This document shows positions 18,752-27,132 of a stretch of DNA of 64,000 bases, one piece after another. The translations under genes were made by a program, and so were the position numbers. The DNA lies in the NCBI RefSeq assembly GCF_012027395.1, contig NZ_SNUJ01000003.1, positions 1-64,000 on the forward strand, written 5' to 3'. Each line of letters opens with the position of its first letter. The first letter of the stretch is position 1. Source of the DNA: Thermococcus sp. LS1 (lineage in GTDB: Archaea > Methanobacteriota_B > Thermococci > Thermococcales > Thermococcaceae). Under the pieces are notes generated by a model, which ran no database searches, had not been told where the DNA came from, and saw only the letters and a program-made list of their open reading frames with translations.

Positions 18752-19894
18752 CTAAATATCTAGCTCAAGCCCGGTGGTTTCCTTCACAATCTCCCGAAAC
18801 ACCTCGAAGTCAACGCGTTCCTCTCTAACGAGCCTCCTCAGGATTTCATAGAAGAAATTGCCGGCCTTCCTGTGGAGTTCGTGGAGAATCAAAGCTCCTT
18901 TCGTGTAGGAGAGCTCCCCGAGGCCAAGCCTTCCCCACTCCGAGGGCTTGAGCCTTTCCGCCTCGGGGAACTTCCTAACTATTGCCCTGTAATTCCTCCG
19001 CAGGTTCTCCATGAAGCGCCTGAAGGCGTCTTCCCCGTGAATTTCCCTAATCGCGAGGGCCGTCAGGTAGTTCGCAAAGGCCTCGTCGAAGAACCTGCTT
19101 AGATGGGCCTCCGGAGTCGCCCTCGGATTCCATAGGTGGGCGAGTTCGTGATAGATGCCAGCTGGTATTTCAGCCCTTAGGGCTCTCCCCTCAACCAGCT
19201 GGTAACCCTTGCCGGCCTGCCCACCGTAGCCGTCAGGGATTTCGATGATGGTATAAAAAACGTCTCTCTCACCGAAGAGGCCTGAGTAGAATTCAAAGGC
19301 TCTCTCGACGAGTCTTGCAGTTTTTTCTATTCCTTCCACGTCGAGAACGAAGAAGCGGAGGTTTTTCCTCTCAACGACATCAAAGGGAGCGATGGCTATG
19401 TCGAGCCTATTGGTGCCTCTAATTTTCAGAATATTTCCCTTTATTTCGCCCCCGAAGCCTATTGCGTATCCCTCTGAAACTCCGGAGAGCTTTATCTCTG
19501 CATCGAAGTTCGAGGAGGAGACTTTCCCGATGAGTTCCTGAACGTTGGCTTTGCTCGGGACTGGATAGAAAAGTGAATCCGTGCGGAGGAGCGTGTACTC
19601 GGGATTCACGCTGTCCTTGAGGTATGGCAGAACTCCAGCATAGCTCTCAAGCTTTCCGCGGTATTCTAGGGACAGTTCTCCAGCCGAGCTTTCGAGCTCA
19701 ACAGCTCTAACCTTAAAGTCTTCAAATCCTTTAAGTGGTTTAATGCTCTGGGCGAAGGGAACGGAAGAGTTTACAACTTCAAGCCCTTTGTTGAGGAGAA
19801 CGGTTCTTTGGGGGTTCTCAAACTCTATTTTAGCATATCCATAAATTGTGGCAGTCTCGAAGTCCAGCACGAGGTTCAACGAAAGGTATTTCAT
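18752..19894 (-). CDS. M1-like gluzincin metallopeptidase domain protein
   Basis: A 380-residue protein. An N-terminal beta-rich domain (about 1-150) is followed by a zinc peptidase domain: YHELAHLWNP gives HExxH, and FFDEAFANYLTAL supplies the third ligand Glu 17 residues later, close to the M1 aminopeptidase pattern. The M1 GAMEN exopeptidase motif is not visible, so exopeptidase activity is unproven. No signal peptide, so probably cytosolic. ATG 19894 follows GGGGGCC. Confidence 0.72.
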   Translation of the reverse strand: MKYLSLNLVLDFETATIYGYAKIEFENPQRTVLLNKGLEVVNSSVPFAQSIKPLKGFEDFKVRAVELESSAGELSLEYRGKLESYAGVLPYLKDSVNPEYTLLRTDSLFYPVPSKANVQELIGKVSSSNFDAEIKLSGVSEGYAIGFGGEIKGNILKIRGTNRLDIAIAPFDVVERKNLRFFVLDVEGIEKTARLVERAFEFYSGLFGERDVFYTIIEIPDGYGGQAGKGYQLVEGRALRAEIPAGIYHELAHLWNPRATPEAHLSRFFDEAFANYLTALAIREIHGEDAFRRFMENLRRNYRAIVRKFPEAERLKPSEWGRLGLGELSYTKGALILHELHRKAGNFFYEILRRLVREERVDFEVFREIVKETTGLELDI

Positions 19895-19928
19895 GCTCTG
19901 GCCCCCACTGATTAAACGTTTCCGGTTC

Positions 19929-20080
19929 TCAAATCTTTTTCGCAATCACAATTATTCTCGGTGCGTCAAGCGAAAGCTCCCTGCCGCCGAACCCGCCGTA
20001 AACATGAGAATCGTTAGCTTTTCGGAGTAGAAATACATGTAATCATCAACGCGGAAGACCTCTTCGATCGGGAAAGTCAT
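19929..20080 (-). pseudogene. 3' remnant of a class I methyltransferase gene
   Basis: Minus-strand translation gives FPIEEVFRVDDYMYFYSEKL in one frame and, after a shift, HVYGGFGGRELSLDAP then RIIVIAKK and a stop. Both pieces look like the C-terminal end of a SAM methyltransferase (a late strand with VYGGF, final PRIIVIAKK strand). The rest of the gene is missing and the frame is broken, so this is a remnant. Confidence 0.5.
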
Positions 20081-20268
20081 ACTTATCATGCCTCCTTCTT
20101 ATCTTCCGTCCGGCGAACCAGCCTGCAACGATTGGGGTTATTATGACAACGTATGGGAACGCCAGCCTTGCGTATTGCCTGATTTCTTCCGGAGTATGGT
20201 TTGCTATGAATGGGGCAGAGATAATCAAAGCAAGCGCAATAATCCACGGGCGCTTGTTTCTTTGACAT
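20046..20268 (-). pseudogene. Small two-helix membrane protein, frameshifted near its start
   Basis: The frame ending at 20046 encodes RPWIIALALIISAPFIANHT, then YARLAFPYVVIITPIVAGWFAG and a basic tail: two membrane helices. Its natural start ATGTCA at 20268, placed 2 nt after the acetyltransferase stop, is in another frame. Removing one A from the AAA at about 20261-20263 would join them (MSRNKRPWIIALAL). The last third reads into the methyltransferase remnant, so the C-terminus is also abnormal. Confidence 0.45.
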
Positions 20269-20270
20269 CC

Positions 20271-20825
20271 TCAGCGGTCAGAATCCGCCGCATCCTTCCA
20301 CTCCTCCTTCATTATGTCATAGAGCAAAATGTCAACATATCCATCTGGTGTCCACGCATGCTTCCTTAACTTTCCCACCAGCTTGAAGCCGTTCTTCTCA
20401 AGAATCCTTATTGAGGCAGCATTGTTTTCATAGGTTCTCGCAAAGACCTTGCGCAGATTCATGTAGCGAAAGCAGTACTTTAAGGTTAGTTCTACTGCCT
20501 CGCTCCCATAACCCCGGTTCCAGTGCTCTTTTCCAAGAAAGTATCCTATCTCTGCCGTTCCGTTCCTGAAGTCTATTCTGCTCACGATGACTGTCCCAAC
20601 GATTTTGCCCTCCTCGTTGAGTATTGCAAAGGCCCTTTTGGTTAACTTTTTGGTTGTCAGATTCTCGTACCACTTCATCCACTCTTCAAGCGTCGAAACA
20701 TCTGAGGGGTCGGCGAGAGTCTTGGTAACTTCTCTGTCATTGTTCCATTCCCAGATTTTCGGAATGTCTTCTCGGAGGATTACGCCCAGAGAGACTTTCT
20801 CACCTTTCAGTATTATCGGGCGCAT
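20271..20825 (-). CDS. RimJ/RimL-type GNAT N-acetyltransferase
   Basis: A 184-residue acetyltransferase: LREDIPKIWEWNNDREVTKTL start, AEIGYFLGKEHWNRGYGSEAVELTLKYCF acetyl-CoA site near 95-120, ARTYENNAASIRILEKNGFKLVGKLRKH C-terminal motif, VDILLYDIMKEEW end. This is the RimJ/L layout, commonly acting on protein N-termini or amino sugars; substrate unknown. It is read together with the broken membrane gene that follows 2 nt after its stop. Confidence 0.82.
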   Translation of the reverse strand: MRPIILKGEKVSLGVILREDIPKIWEWNNDREVTKTLADPSDVSTLEEWMKWYENLTTKKLTKRAFAILNEEGKIVGTVIVSRIDFRNGTAEIGYFLGKEHWNRGYGSEAVELTLKYCFRYMNLRKVFARTYENNAASIRILEKNGFKLVGKLRKHAWTPDGYVDILLYDIMKEEWKDAADSDR

Positions 20826-20936
20826 TCGATCACCCCTATCTAATCAGTGAGGGCGAAGAGGACGAGCTTTCTCATTCTCCCACCGTGATTACTATGGATA
20901 AGGGTTTTAAAGACTTTATCCTTGAAGTTTAATTCA

Positions 20937-21054
20937 GTGATACTGGTGGAGAGGTGGGGGAGGGGGTGTAATCCTAACCATCACACCTCTCATCGGGGCC
21001 TTCCTTTTGATTCCGGTGTACCTCGTTGGGGTAGAGAGAAACAAAAGGGTGTAA
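20937..21054 (+). pseudogene. Possible small membrane-protein ORF with a one-base frameshift
   Basis: GTTTTAAAG at 20905-20913 is a TATA box that would start RNA at about GTG 20937. From there MILVERWGRG reads until the G5 run at 20962-20966. Dropping one G continues as VILTITPLIGAFLLIPVYLV and ends VERNKRV-stop at 21054, a single membrane helix with a basic tail. The stop is 4 nt before the CPBP protease start. Without an intact homolog this is tentative; the 20826-20936 stretch holds nothing else I recognise. Confidence 0.3.
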
Positions 21055-21058
21055 CGTT

Positions 21059-21913
21059 ATGAATTCTCTTGCGGTCTTCATCTTGGCGTTCGCCCTCTGG
21101 CTCTCCAAGGGGCTCTACCTGCGCCCCATAGTAGAACGCCTGAGCATGCGGACGAACGAAATAGCCGCTTACTGGACTGTTGTCTCGATCTTTGACGTAG
21201 TCCTCGCAATTTTCGTGACACTCCTCTGTCCAAATGTTTACTTCCTCCGCTGGAGCTTTCCGGTCAGGGACTTCCTAATCCTGTTCGCCTTCGCCGTTCT
21301 CAGCTTTCTACCTGCCATTGGGGAGTTTCATCGCTTTCTCAACCCGCAGTCCAAAGAAGAGAGGGAAATGGTGGAGCTAATCCGGAAGGCGAGCTTTATC
21401 CAGCTTGCGGTTCTTCAAATCATAAGCGCCGTCCTCCCTGAGGAGCTCGTCTTCCGGTACGTCTTCTTAGGCCTCCTCTCGCTCTGGAATCCCTTTGCGG
21501 GCCTAATCGCTGTCTCCATCTTCTTCGGTCTCAGCCACAAGTTCTCCCATCCGGAGAGGGGCTGTGGGATGCTCGTTTCCAACGTCCTCACGGGCTTCGT
21601 GCTGAGCCTTGGCTATCTCTACACAAAAAGCGTGCTCGTTGTCATGGCGATCCACTGGCTCGGCAACATGATTCCATGGGCGCTGATAAAGTATGAAAGG
21701 GCGAGAAAAACGCTCACTGCGGCGATTGTTCTTCTCGCTGTGGTGCCGCCAATTGCTTTCTGGGACGAACTCAGGACAGTCTGGGACTACCTCAAGGGAA
21801 TTTACTCGCCAGATGGTCTGCTGTGGGGCGTTGCCATAGGTGGAGCGATGCCTATCATGGCTTACGCAGGAGTTAAGTTGAGAAAGAAAAATAGCACTAA
21901 AGCCTCTGAATGA
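21059..21913 (+). CDS. CPBP-family intramembrane metalloprotease (CAAX protease/Abi type)
   Basis: A 284-residue polytopic membrane protein. The family motif EELVFRYVF (EExxxR) is at about residues 125-133, followed by FFGLSHKFSHP (F-x-x-x-H) near 160 and a later MAIHWLGN with the conserved His/Asn. These residues form the intramembrane metal site in Rce1-like proteases. Substrate unknown. GGGTG precedes the ATG. Confidence 0.85.
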   Translation: MNSLAVFILAFALWLSKGLYLRPIVERLSMRTNEIAAYWTVVSIFDVVLAIFVTLLCPNVYFLRWSFPVRDFLILFAFAVLSFLPAIGEFHRFLNPQSKEEREMVELIRKASFIQLAVLQIISAVLPEELVFRYVFLGLLSLWNPFAGLIAVSIFFGLSHKFSHPERGCGMLVSNVLTGFVLSLGYLYTKSVLVVMAIHWLGNMIPWALIKYERARKTLTAAIVLLAVVPPIAFWDELRTVWDYLKGIYSPDGLLWGVAIGGAMPIMAYAGVKLRKKNSTKASE

Positions 21914-22838
21914 CCATCACCGTCTTTTCTCCTTCCTCTCTAACCCCAAGCGCGATGTTCTTTCCGAGCGCCTCCATCCAGCCGTTCTCCCAGAGCTCTT
22001 TCTTCCAGAGGGGCTTTCCGTCAAAGTCGAGCTTCAAAACGGCGGCCTTTCCCCCAAGCTCTCCTCCGACGAGGATGCCGTCCTCTTCCTGCAGGATAGC
22101 GGTTGCAGTGCCCTCTCCAAGCGTTACCTCCCACGAGATTCCCTCTCCAACCAAAGCGACCCAGAAGTCCCTGCCCTTGTAGCCAGCAATTAGAGTTCTG
22201 CCGTCCAGCTTCGTCATGCTGAGGGCGATTCCTTCTGTGAGCTCCCTTTTGCCGGTTAGGTTACCCTCACCGTTAAAGTCAAATGCTGTAACCCTCCATC
22301 CCTCTTCCTTCACGCTCCCGATAAGGGTAAGGATGTCTTTCCTTCTGAGGAGGCCGCCAAACACAGCGTCTTTCCACGGGCCGAGCGTCCTCGTCCAGAT
22401 AGGATTCCCCTCTCTATCAACCTTCATCAGGAAGAGGCTTCGCCCATTCTCGTCTGATGCTTCACCGCCGAGCAGAAAGCCGTCCGAGAGGGAGAGGATT
22501 GAATAAACGCACTCGTTTCCAAGGATGCGGTACTTCCACTCCCAGAGAACTTCGAGGTCTTCATTAATCTTTGCGAGGTATGCTTTCCAGTTCCTGCCGC
22601 CCTCAGGAGTTGCGATTCCTTCAACCGCTCCTCCGATGAGGTAGCCGTCGTCGAGCTTTGTTACGCAGTGCCCTTCCCAGTCGTTCTTGCCTGAGAGGAA
22701 TTTCACTTCCTTTATTTCCTCACCGCAGAGCTTTGCCAGCATTATCCTGTAGTTCTTTCCGTCATGGACGCTTCCAACAATTAAATCTCCGGCGAGGGCA
22801 ACAGGAACCGTTTCGACGCCGAAGGAGTAGGTTCTCAT
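21897..22838 (-). CDS. Beta-propeller-like repeat protein of unknown function
   Basis: A 313-residue protein made of about six repeats with the pattern hydrophobic strand, DGYLIGG or DGFLLGG, then a K(L/I)D..G.P.W (KVDREGNPIWTRTLG; KLDFDGKPLWKKEL). This is typical of bacterial and archaeal delta-60/PQQ-like propellers. No signal peptide, so likely cytosolic, unusual for this kind of repeat. Ends overlap the CPBP gene by 17 bp. Confidence 0.65.
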   Translation of the reverse strand: MRTYSFGVETVPVALAGDLIVGSVHDGKNYRIMLAKLCGEEIKEVKFLSGKNDWEGHCVTKLDDGYLIGGAVEGIATPEGGRNWKAYLAKINEDLEVLWEWKYRILGNECVYSILSLSDGFLLGGEASDENGRSLFLMKVDREGNPIWTRTLGPWKDAVFGGLLRRKDILTLIGSVKEEGWRVTAFDFNGEGNLTGKRELTEGIALSMTKLDGRTLIAGYKGRDFWVALVGEGISWEVTLGEGTATAILQEEDGILVGGELGGKAAVLKLDFDGKPLWKKELWENGWMEALGKNIALGVREEGEKTVMVIQRL

Positions 22839-22908
22839 TTCAACACCCCAAAATTACCACACAAAAAAGTTTTTAAGGTTATCCCCGAGTTTGGTTCCGG
22901 TGGGCTTC

Positions 22909-23223
22909 GTGAGGGAGGACCTCGCCATAGTTCTGGTCGCCATAGCCGTGGCTCTTTTCTTTGCCCCCGCCCTGCTACTTGGGCCGGTTTACTTTGCGTT
23001 CGCCTTCCTATACCTCGTGAGCCTTTATCTGGCGGAACGGTGGGGTCCCCGATGGCTTTCCGAGGCTGTATCTATCCTCTTTGCCCTCGTGCTCGCTCAC
23101 CTCATGATGGAGAGGCTCGGGAGGTGGGACTGGAGGCTGTTCACTATCTTCACCGTTCTCGTGACGGTTTCAGCAATCAGGAGGCTGAAAAATGAAGGTA
23201 GCTCTAATCCCGATGCGCGTTGA
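22909..23223 (+). CDS. Small membrane protein of unknown function
   Basis: A 104-residue protein with about four hydrophobic helices (DLAIVLVAIAVALFFAPALL, YFAFAFLYLVSLYL, SILFALVLAHLMM, LFTIFTVLVTVS). GTG 22909 follows GGTGGG; GTTTTTAAGG at 22869-22878 is the TATA box. It overlaps the nitrilase gene by 32 bp, so the two are translated from one transcript. No family recognised. Confidence 0.6.
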   Translation: MREDLAIVLVAIAVALFFAPALLLGPVYFAFAFLYLVSLYLAERWGPRWLSEAVSILFALVLAHLMMERLGRWDWRLFTIFTVLVTVSAIRRLKNEGSSNPDAR

Positions 23224-23866
23224 AGTTGGAAACTTCGAGGCCAACTGGCGGGAGTTTAAGAAACGCTTTAAGGAGGCCCTGGAGCACGGTCCCGACTTTG
23301 TAGTCTTCCCCGAGTACTACCTTATGGGTTTTCGAGAGTGGGACTTCAGTGGGGCGGAGCTTTACAATGAGATCGTCAGAAGGGTAAGCACTCTTGCGAG
23401 GAAATACGGCGTCTACGTTATCTTTGGCCTCCTTGAGCCCTACAAGAACTGCACCTACAACTCTGCCCTGCTGATTGGCCGCGATGGGAGGGTTCTCCTC
23501 AAGCACCGCAAGTTCCAGGAGCCGATGGAGTTCTGCACCGGCAACACCGTGAAAACAGCTCAAACGGAGTTCGGCAAAGTTGCGATAATCATCTGCGGCG
23601 ACCTCTACAACAAGAGGATAGTGAAGTGGATTCGGAGAAAAAGGCCTGACTACATCTTTGTGCCTATGGAGTACTCCCCAGAGGGTGGAGAAATCGCCGT
23701 GGAGGACATCGAAGCGATGTCTGAACGTGTTAGGCTTTTGGGGGTTAGGACGTTTATCGTTAACGCTCATTCGCCTGGTGGAGCATGGGTCTTTGAGGGG
23801 AACGGAGAGCTCCTAGCCCAGAGCCGTGGGGAAGAGATTTTGATCTACGAACTTGGAAAAGGATAG
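23192..23866 (+). CDS. Carbon-nitrogen hydrolase (nitrilase superfamily)
   Basis: A 224-residue nitrilase-fold amidase. The catalytic triad is visible: Glu in VVFPEYYLM near 37, Lys in LLKHRKFQEP near 108, Cys in AIIICGDLYN near 133. Physiological substrate (an amide or carbamoyl compound) unknown. ATG 23192 lies within the preceding membrane-protein gene, giving translational coupling. Confidence 0.86.
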   Translation: MKVALIPMRVEVGNFEANWREFKKRFKEALEHGPDFVVFPEYYLMGFREWDFSGAELYNEIVRRVSTLARKYGVYVIFGLLEPYKNCTYNSALLIGRDGRVLLKHRKFQEPMEFCTGNTVKTAQTEFGKVAIIICGDLYNKRIVKWIRRKRPDYIFVPMEYSPEGGEIAVEDIEAMSERVRLLGVRTFIVNAHSPGGAWVFEGNGELLAQSRGEEILIYELGKG

Positions 23867-23878
23867 AAAAAGAATAGT

Positions 23879-24631
23879 TCATCCGCTGTTGCCGTGTCCC
23901 TGCGGTCCGCTCTGTCCACCGGTCTCCATCGGGCTGTTGATGATCTCCTCGTACTCCTCCTTGCTGAGAACCTGCGGTTCGTAGGTTACGCCGTAGTTCT
24001 TAAGGGTGCTAACGAAGGATCTTAGGTGGTTCCTTGAGCCCATCATGAGGTTTTCATAGATGGTTATGATGTCTATCTTGTTTGTCTGGGCTATTCTCTC
24101 CTGGAGGTCAACTATGTCTGTCTCCTCTATGAGCGCTCCGACTTTCAGGGCGTCGATCTGGCTCTTCATGCCCATCTCGATGAGCTGGTCGTACAGTGCC
24201 TGGAGGTCAGGATTCTGGAATTCGCCTATTCCCCTATTTGCCGTCGGATCAGTGAGGTTGTACTTCTCGAGGAGCAGTCTTACAGATTCAACGTGGGTGC
24301 TCTCGCTCTGGGCTATGTTGTTGAAGATGGGAAGTCCCCACTTCTCGTAGAGCTTGACGTAGACGTCATGGGCCAGCTTTTCTTCTTCGACCATGTAGAG
24401 GAGGCCCGCTTTCTCCTCCTCCGTCAGTGGTGCCGCTGGGAGGGAGTTTATGTAGGACTGTAAATCACCCACCGCAACGGTCCCGTTTAAGTCCGTGACT
24501 ATTGTTATCGTGTCCGTTGGAGTTGGGCTTTCTGTGGAGGTCGTTGAAGTCTCTGTTGTGCTGACACACCCTGCTGCGAGAACGCTCAATACAAACATCC
24601 CCATCAGGAAAAATGCGTAAATCTTTTTCAT
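23879..24631 (-). CDS. DUF2202 ferritin-like lipoprotein
   Basis: A 250-residue exported protein: signal helix, lipobox LAAGC at residues 18-22, a Thr/Ser linker, then a four-helix ferritin-like domain. Metal ligands look present: MVEEEKLAHDVYVKLYEKWG, AQSESTHVESVRLLLEKY, LIEETDIVDLQERI, MMGSRNHLRSFV. DUF2202 proteins are linked to metal or redox stress, but no activity is known to me. Promoter lies in a divergent region with inverted repeats. Confidence 0.82.
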   Translation of the reverse strand: MKKIYAFFLMGMFVLSVLAAGCVSTTETSTTSTESPTPTDTITIVTDLNGTVAVGDLQSYINSLPAAPLTEEEKAGLLYMVEEEKLAHDVYVKLYEKWGLPIFNNIAQSESTHVESVRLLLEKYNLTDPTANRGIGEFQNPDLQALYDQLIEMGMKSQIDALKVGALIEETDIVDLQERIAQTNKIDIITIYENLMMGSRNHLRSFVSTLKNYGVTYEPQVLSKEEYEEIINSPMETGGQSGPQGHGNSG

Positions 24632-24667
24632 ATTATCACCTATTCGGGGAGTTGTTCCCTAGACTTC

Positions 24668-24708
24668 CCAAAATGGTATCTATTCCGAGGTTCATAAATA
24701 CATTTTGG
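24668..24708. promoter_or_regulatory. Inverted repeat flanking the DUF2202 promoter
   Basis: CCAAAATG (24668-24675) and CATTTTGG (24701-24708) form perfect 8-bp inverted arms, 25 bp apart. Between them the minus strand carries TATTTATGAACC, a TATA-like box about 25-30 nt before the likely start of the lipoprotein mRNA. Placement suits a repressor that loops or clamps the promoter. Confidence 0.42.
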
Positions 24709-24723
24709 TTCTTCCATGGATAT

Positions 24724-24755
24724 GAAATAAAACTTTGCTTCGAAAGGTTTATTTC
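24724..24755. promoter_or_regulatory. 32-bp near-perfect palindrome upstream of the tyrosine phosphatase
   Basis: GAAATAAA-a-CTTT (24724-24736) mirrors AAAG-g-TTTATTTC (24743-24755) around GCTTCG, with a single mismatch. It covers the expected TATA/BRE region of the phosphatase gene, which starts 28 bp later at ATG 24784. A long AT-rich palindrome in this place is a strong operator candidate. Confidence 0.5.
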
Positions 24756-24783
24756 ACATTCTGCGAGTTGCTCTTGGGATATC

Positions 24784-25230
24784 ATGAATCCAAGGTTCGT
24801 GTCCGGCAGAGTTGCCTTCTCAAGGATGCCGACGGAAAGAGAGCTGGACGAGGTAGCGAAGAAATTCGATGCCATCGTTGTCCTCGTCGAAGAGTTTGAG
24901 CTCCCCTATTCGCTGGAGGAATGGAAAAAGCGCGGAGTTGAGGTTCTTCACAGCCCGATTCCTGACTTCATGGCGCCGAGCATCGAACAGCTCTTTGAAA
25001 TCCTCCGCTGGATTGAGGAAAACACTGCGGAAGACAAATGCGTTCTTATCCATTGTATGGGTGGCTCCGGCAGGAGCGGGACGGTGGCAACCGCGTGGCT
25101 GATGTACTCTCAAGGCCTGTCCCTTCGTAAAGCCCTTTCGAGGGTGCGCTCACTTAAACCAAGCGCCGTTGAGACTCGGGAGCAGATTGAAGTCCTGGAG
25201 AAGCTTGAGGAGCTCCTCAGAAACCGTTGA
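24784..25230 (+). CDS. Protein tyrosine/dual-specificity phosphatase
   Basis: A 148-residue cysteine phosphatase with P-loop HCMGGSGRSG (C-x5-R) near residues 95-104 and the general-acid Asp probably in PIPDFMAPS near 63. Size and motif match the archaeal dual-specificity phosphatase studied in Thermococcus kodakarensis as I recall. ATG 24784 is chosen; no ribosome site, so perhaps leaderless or short-leader. Its 3' end overlaps the nitroreductase gene by 14 bp. Confidence 0.88.
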   Translation: MNPRFVSGRVAFSRMPTERELDEVAKKFDAIVVLVEEFELPYSLEEWKKRGVEVLHSPIPDFMAPSIEQLFEILRWIEENTAEDKCVLIHCMGGSGRSGTVATAWLMYSQGLSLRKALSRVRSLKPSAVETREQIEVLEKLEELLRNR

Positions 25231-25780
25231 AGCTCACTACCTCCTCAAGCTTTTTCCTCTCATATTTCGGCTTCGGGTCTGCCGGATATCCAACGGGCAG
25301 GATGACCTGAAGCTTGTAGTCTCTGGGGGCGTTCAAAAGTTCCTCGACAGGCTTCGGGTTGGGCGGTGTGTATGTTACCGTCCCGAGGCCCAGCTCTTCA
25401 AGTGCTAAAAGAAGATATCCGACTGCTATCCACGTTGATTGGAGCCAGTAGGGGGCCTTTGTGTGGCCGAAGACCAGTATTAGGTATGGAGCCTCGCTTA
25501 GGAAAGGTTTCTCGGGCGAAAAGCCCTTATCGGTGAGCCAGACCATCAAATCTCCTGAGACTTTCTTGTAGAACTTCTTCTCTTCTTCCTCGCAGAGCTC
25601 CCTTATCCTTCCCTTGAGCCACTCGTCGTCTATTACAACAAAGCGCCATGGTTGGGCGTTCATTCCGGATGGAGCTTCCTTTGCAGCCTCGAGGGCTTTC
25701 ATGATTGCATCAAGTGATGGTTTATCCGGTAGGAACTGCCTCACAGTCTTTCTCCGCTTTGCGAGCTCAAAAACTCTCAT
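25217..25780 (-). CDS. Nitroreductase-family flavoprotein
   Basis: A 187-residue FMN-dependent oxidoreductase fold: FELAKRRKTVRQFLPDKP with the RxxxR FMN phosphate site near residues 8-14, AAKEAPSGMNAQPWRFVVI near 32-50, and YLLLALEELGLGTVTYTPPNP near 123-145. Acceptor unknown; in anaerobic archaea members are often NAD(P)H:flavin or quinone reductases. Confidence 0.85.
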   Translation of the reverse strand: MRVFELAKRRKTVRQFLPDKPSLDAIMKALEAAKEAPSGMNAQPWRFVVIDDEWLKGRIRELCEEEEKKFYKKVSGDLMVWLTDKGFSPEKPFLSEAPYLILVFGHTKAPYWLQSTWIAVGYLLLALEELGLGTVTYTPPNPKPVEELLNAPRDYKLQVILPVGYPADPKPKYERKKLEEVVSFNGF

Positions 25781-25825
25781 GCCACCACCGTAGGGGTTAG
25801 GAGAACGGAGATAAAAACCTTAGCC

Positions 25826-26575
25826 TCAAACGTAGAAAACCATTCCATCATATGCGACCAGAACTTTGTTGCCCCATCTTTTGCGGACGTACTCCGTGAG
25901 TTCGAGGAAGGGCAGGTTTTTGTGAGATATGTGGCTGAGAACGGTTCTCTCGGTAAGCTCAAGCCCGATTTCAGCGCCCTCATCAACGTTGTTGTGGTAG
26001 GGATCATCGAAACCTGGGGGATAAGTGGCGTCAACGATGGCCAGCCTCAGTGGGGCCTTTTTCTCCAGAACCTTCCACGTCTCCTCTGGAAGTCCCTTTG
26101 TGTCGTAGAGTATTGCAACACTCTTTCCGTCCTCCTCGATTAAATAACCGAGAGTTTCGACCTGGTGATTGAGCTTTAGGGCAGTGATCTTAAGCGTGTC
26201 GATTTTCAGAGTATCGCCGGGCTTTATGAAGTTCGGTTGCAGGTTTTTGGGGTCGTTGAGTATCAGCGCATCCGCGTGTCCCTCCGGGGCGTATAGGGGC
26301 GTCTTCAGTGCCATCCAGCGTAGCTTGTAGAGGCCGTAGATGTGGTCGTGGTGCCAGTGTGTCAGGAAAATGGTCGCAAGGGGGACGTTGAGATGGTCTC
26401 TTATGTCCGTTCCAACGTCGAAGAGGACGGCTTTTTTGTTCTCCGTGATTATTGCCACTGTAGAGGGCTTCCTCTGGGCGAAGCCAAAGTTCCTCGCCTC
26501 GTTGCATGAGGAGCAGGTGCAGAGGTGAGCCGGAATTCCCTCGCTCCCGCCGGTGCCGATAAAGTAGACTATCAT
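25826..26575 (-). CDS. MBL-fold metallohydrolase, PhnP-like
   Basis: A 249-residue metallo-beta-lactamase-fold phosphodiesterase. Motifs: FIGTGGSEGIPAHLCTCSSC at the start (a Cys-rich loop as in PhnP-type enzymes), LTHWHHDHIYGL (HxHxDH) near 83, and later ILYDTKG and SHISHKN metal-site segments. It may hydrolyse cyclic nucleotide or cyclic phosphate esters; inferred. ATG 26575 follows GGTGGTGGG. Confidence 0.78.
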   Translation of the reverse strand: MIVYFIGTGGSEGIPAHLCTCSSCNEARNFGFAQRKPSTVAIITENKKAVLFDVGTDIRDHLNVPLATIFLTHWHHDHIYGLYKLRWMALKTPLYAPEGHADALILNDPKNLQPNFIKPGDTLKIDTLKITALKLNHQVETLGYLIEEDGKSVAILYDTKGLPEETWKVLEKKAPLRLAIVDATYPPGFDDPYHNNVDEGAEIGLELTERTVLSHISHKNLPFLELTEYVRKRWGNKVLVAYDGMVFYV

Positions 26576-26638
26576 CCCACCACCTATTTTACGGTCGTGA
26601 AATAACTCCCTTATAAGGATTACCACCAACTCTAATCC

Positions 26639-27100
26639 ATGAGGTTCATCGCCGACATGATGCTCGGTCGTTTGGCCCGCTGGTTGAGGCTCTACGGCTA
26701 CGATACACTCTACGGAATCGAGAATGACAATGAGATACTCAGGATTGCCTTGGAGGAGGGGCGTATAATACTCACGAGAGATTTCGGTTTGGCCGGAGTG
26801 GCGAAAAGGCTCGGCGCAGAAGTGATTCTTATCCACTCAAACTCACTTGAGGGGCAGGTTAAGGAGCTCAAGGAGCATGGGCTGGAGTTCAAAGAGCTCC
26901 TTCCCGCCAACGCGAGATGCCCGAAGTGCAACGGGCTAATAAGGTCGATTCAGAAAGAGAAAATCAGAGACAAAGTTCCGTCGAGCGTTCACGCGAAGTA
27001 CGACGAGTTCTATATCTGCGAGAGCTGTGGTCAGATATACTGGCCGGGAAGGCAGTGGAAGGAGATGCTGAAAATCGACGGAAGGCTGAGGAGGATTTAA
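26639..27100 (+). CDS. Mut7-C RNase domain (DUF82) protein with zinc ribbon
   Basis: A 153-residue protein: PIN-like Mut7-C domain RFIADMMLGRLARWLRLYGYDT at the start, with Asp in LTRDFGLAG near 52, then a C-terminal zinc ribbon RCPKCNG ... CESCGQIYWPG (two CxxC). Family members are predicted RNases. It is followed 32 nt downstream by mptE on the same strand, after TTTAAAAACC, which may be a separate promoter. Confidence 0.88.
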   Translation: MRFIADMMLGRLARWLRLYGYDTLYGIENDNEILRIALEEGRIILTRDFGLAGVAKRLGAEVILIHSNSLEGQVKELKEHGLEFKELLPANARCPKCNGLIRSIQKEKIRDKVPSSVHAKYDEFYICESCGQIYWPGRQWKEMLKIDGRLRRI

Positions 27101-27132
27101 AAACCTCCTCCCTAACTCGGTTTGGTGAGCAA

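Noticed and set aside
24636-24783. Start of the tyrosine phosphatase further upstream at 24613
   Set aside because: The extension would cross the divergent promoter and both palindromes and has no conserved sequence; ATG 24784 fits the family length.
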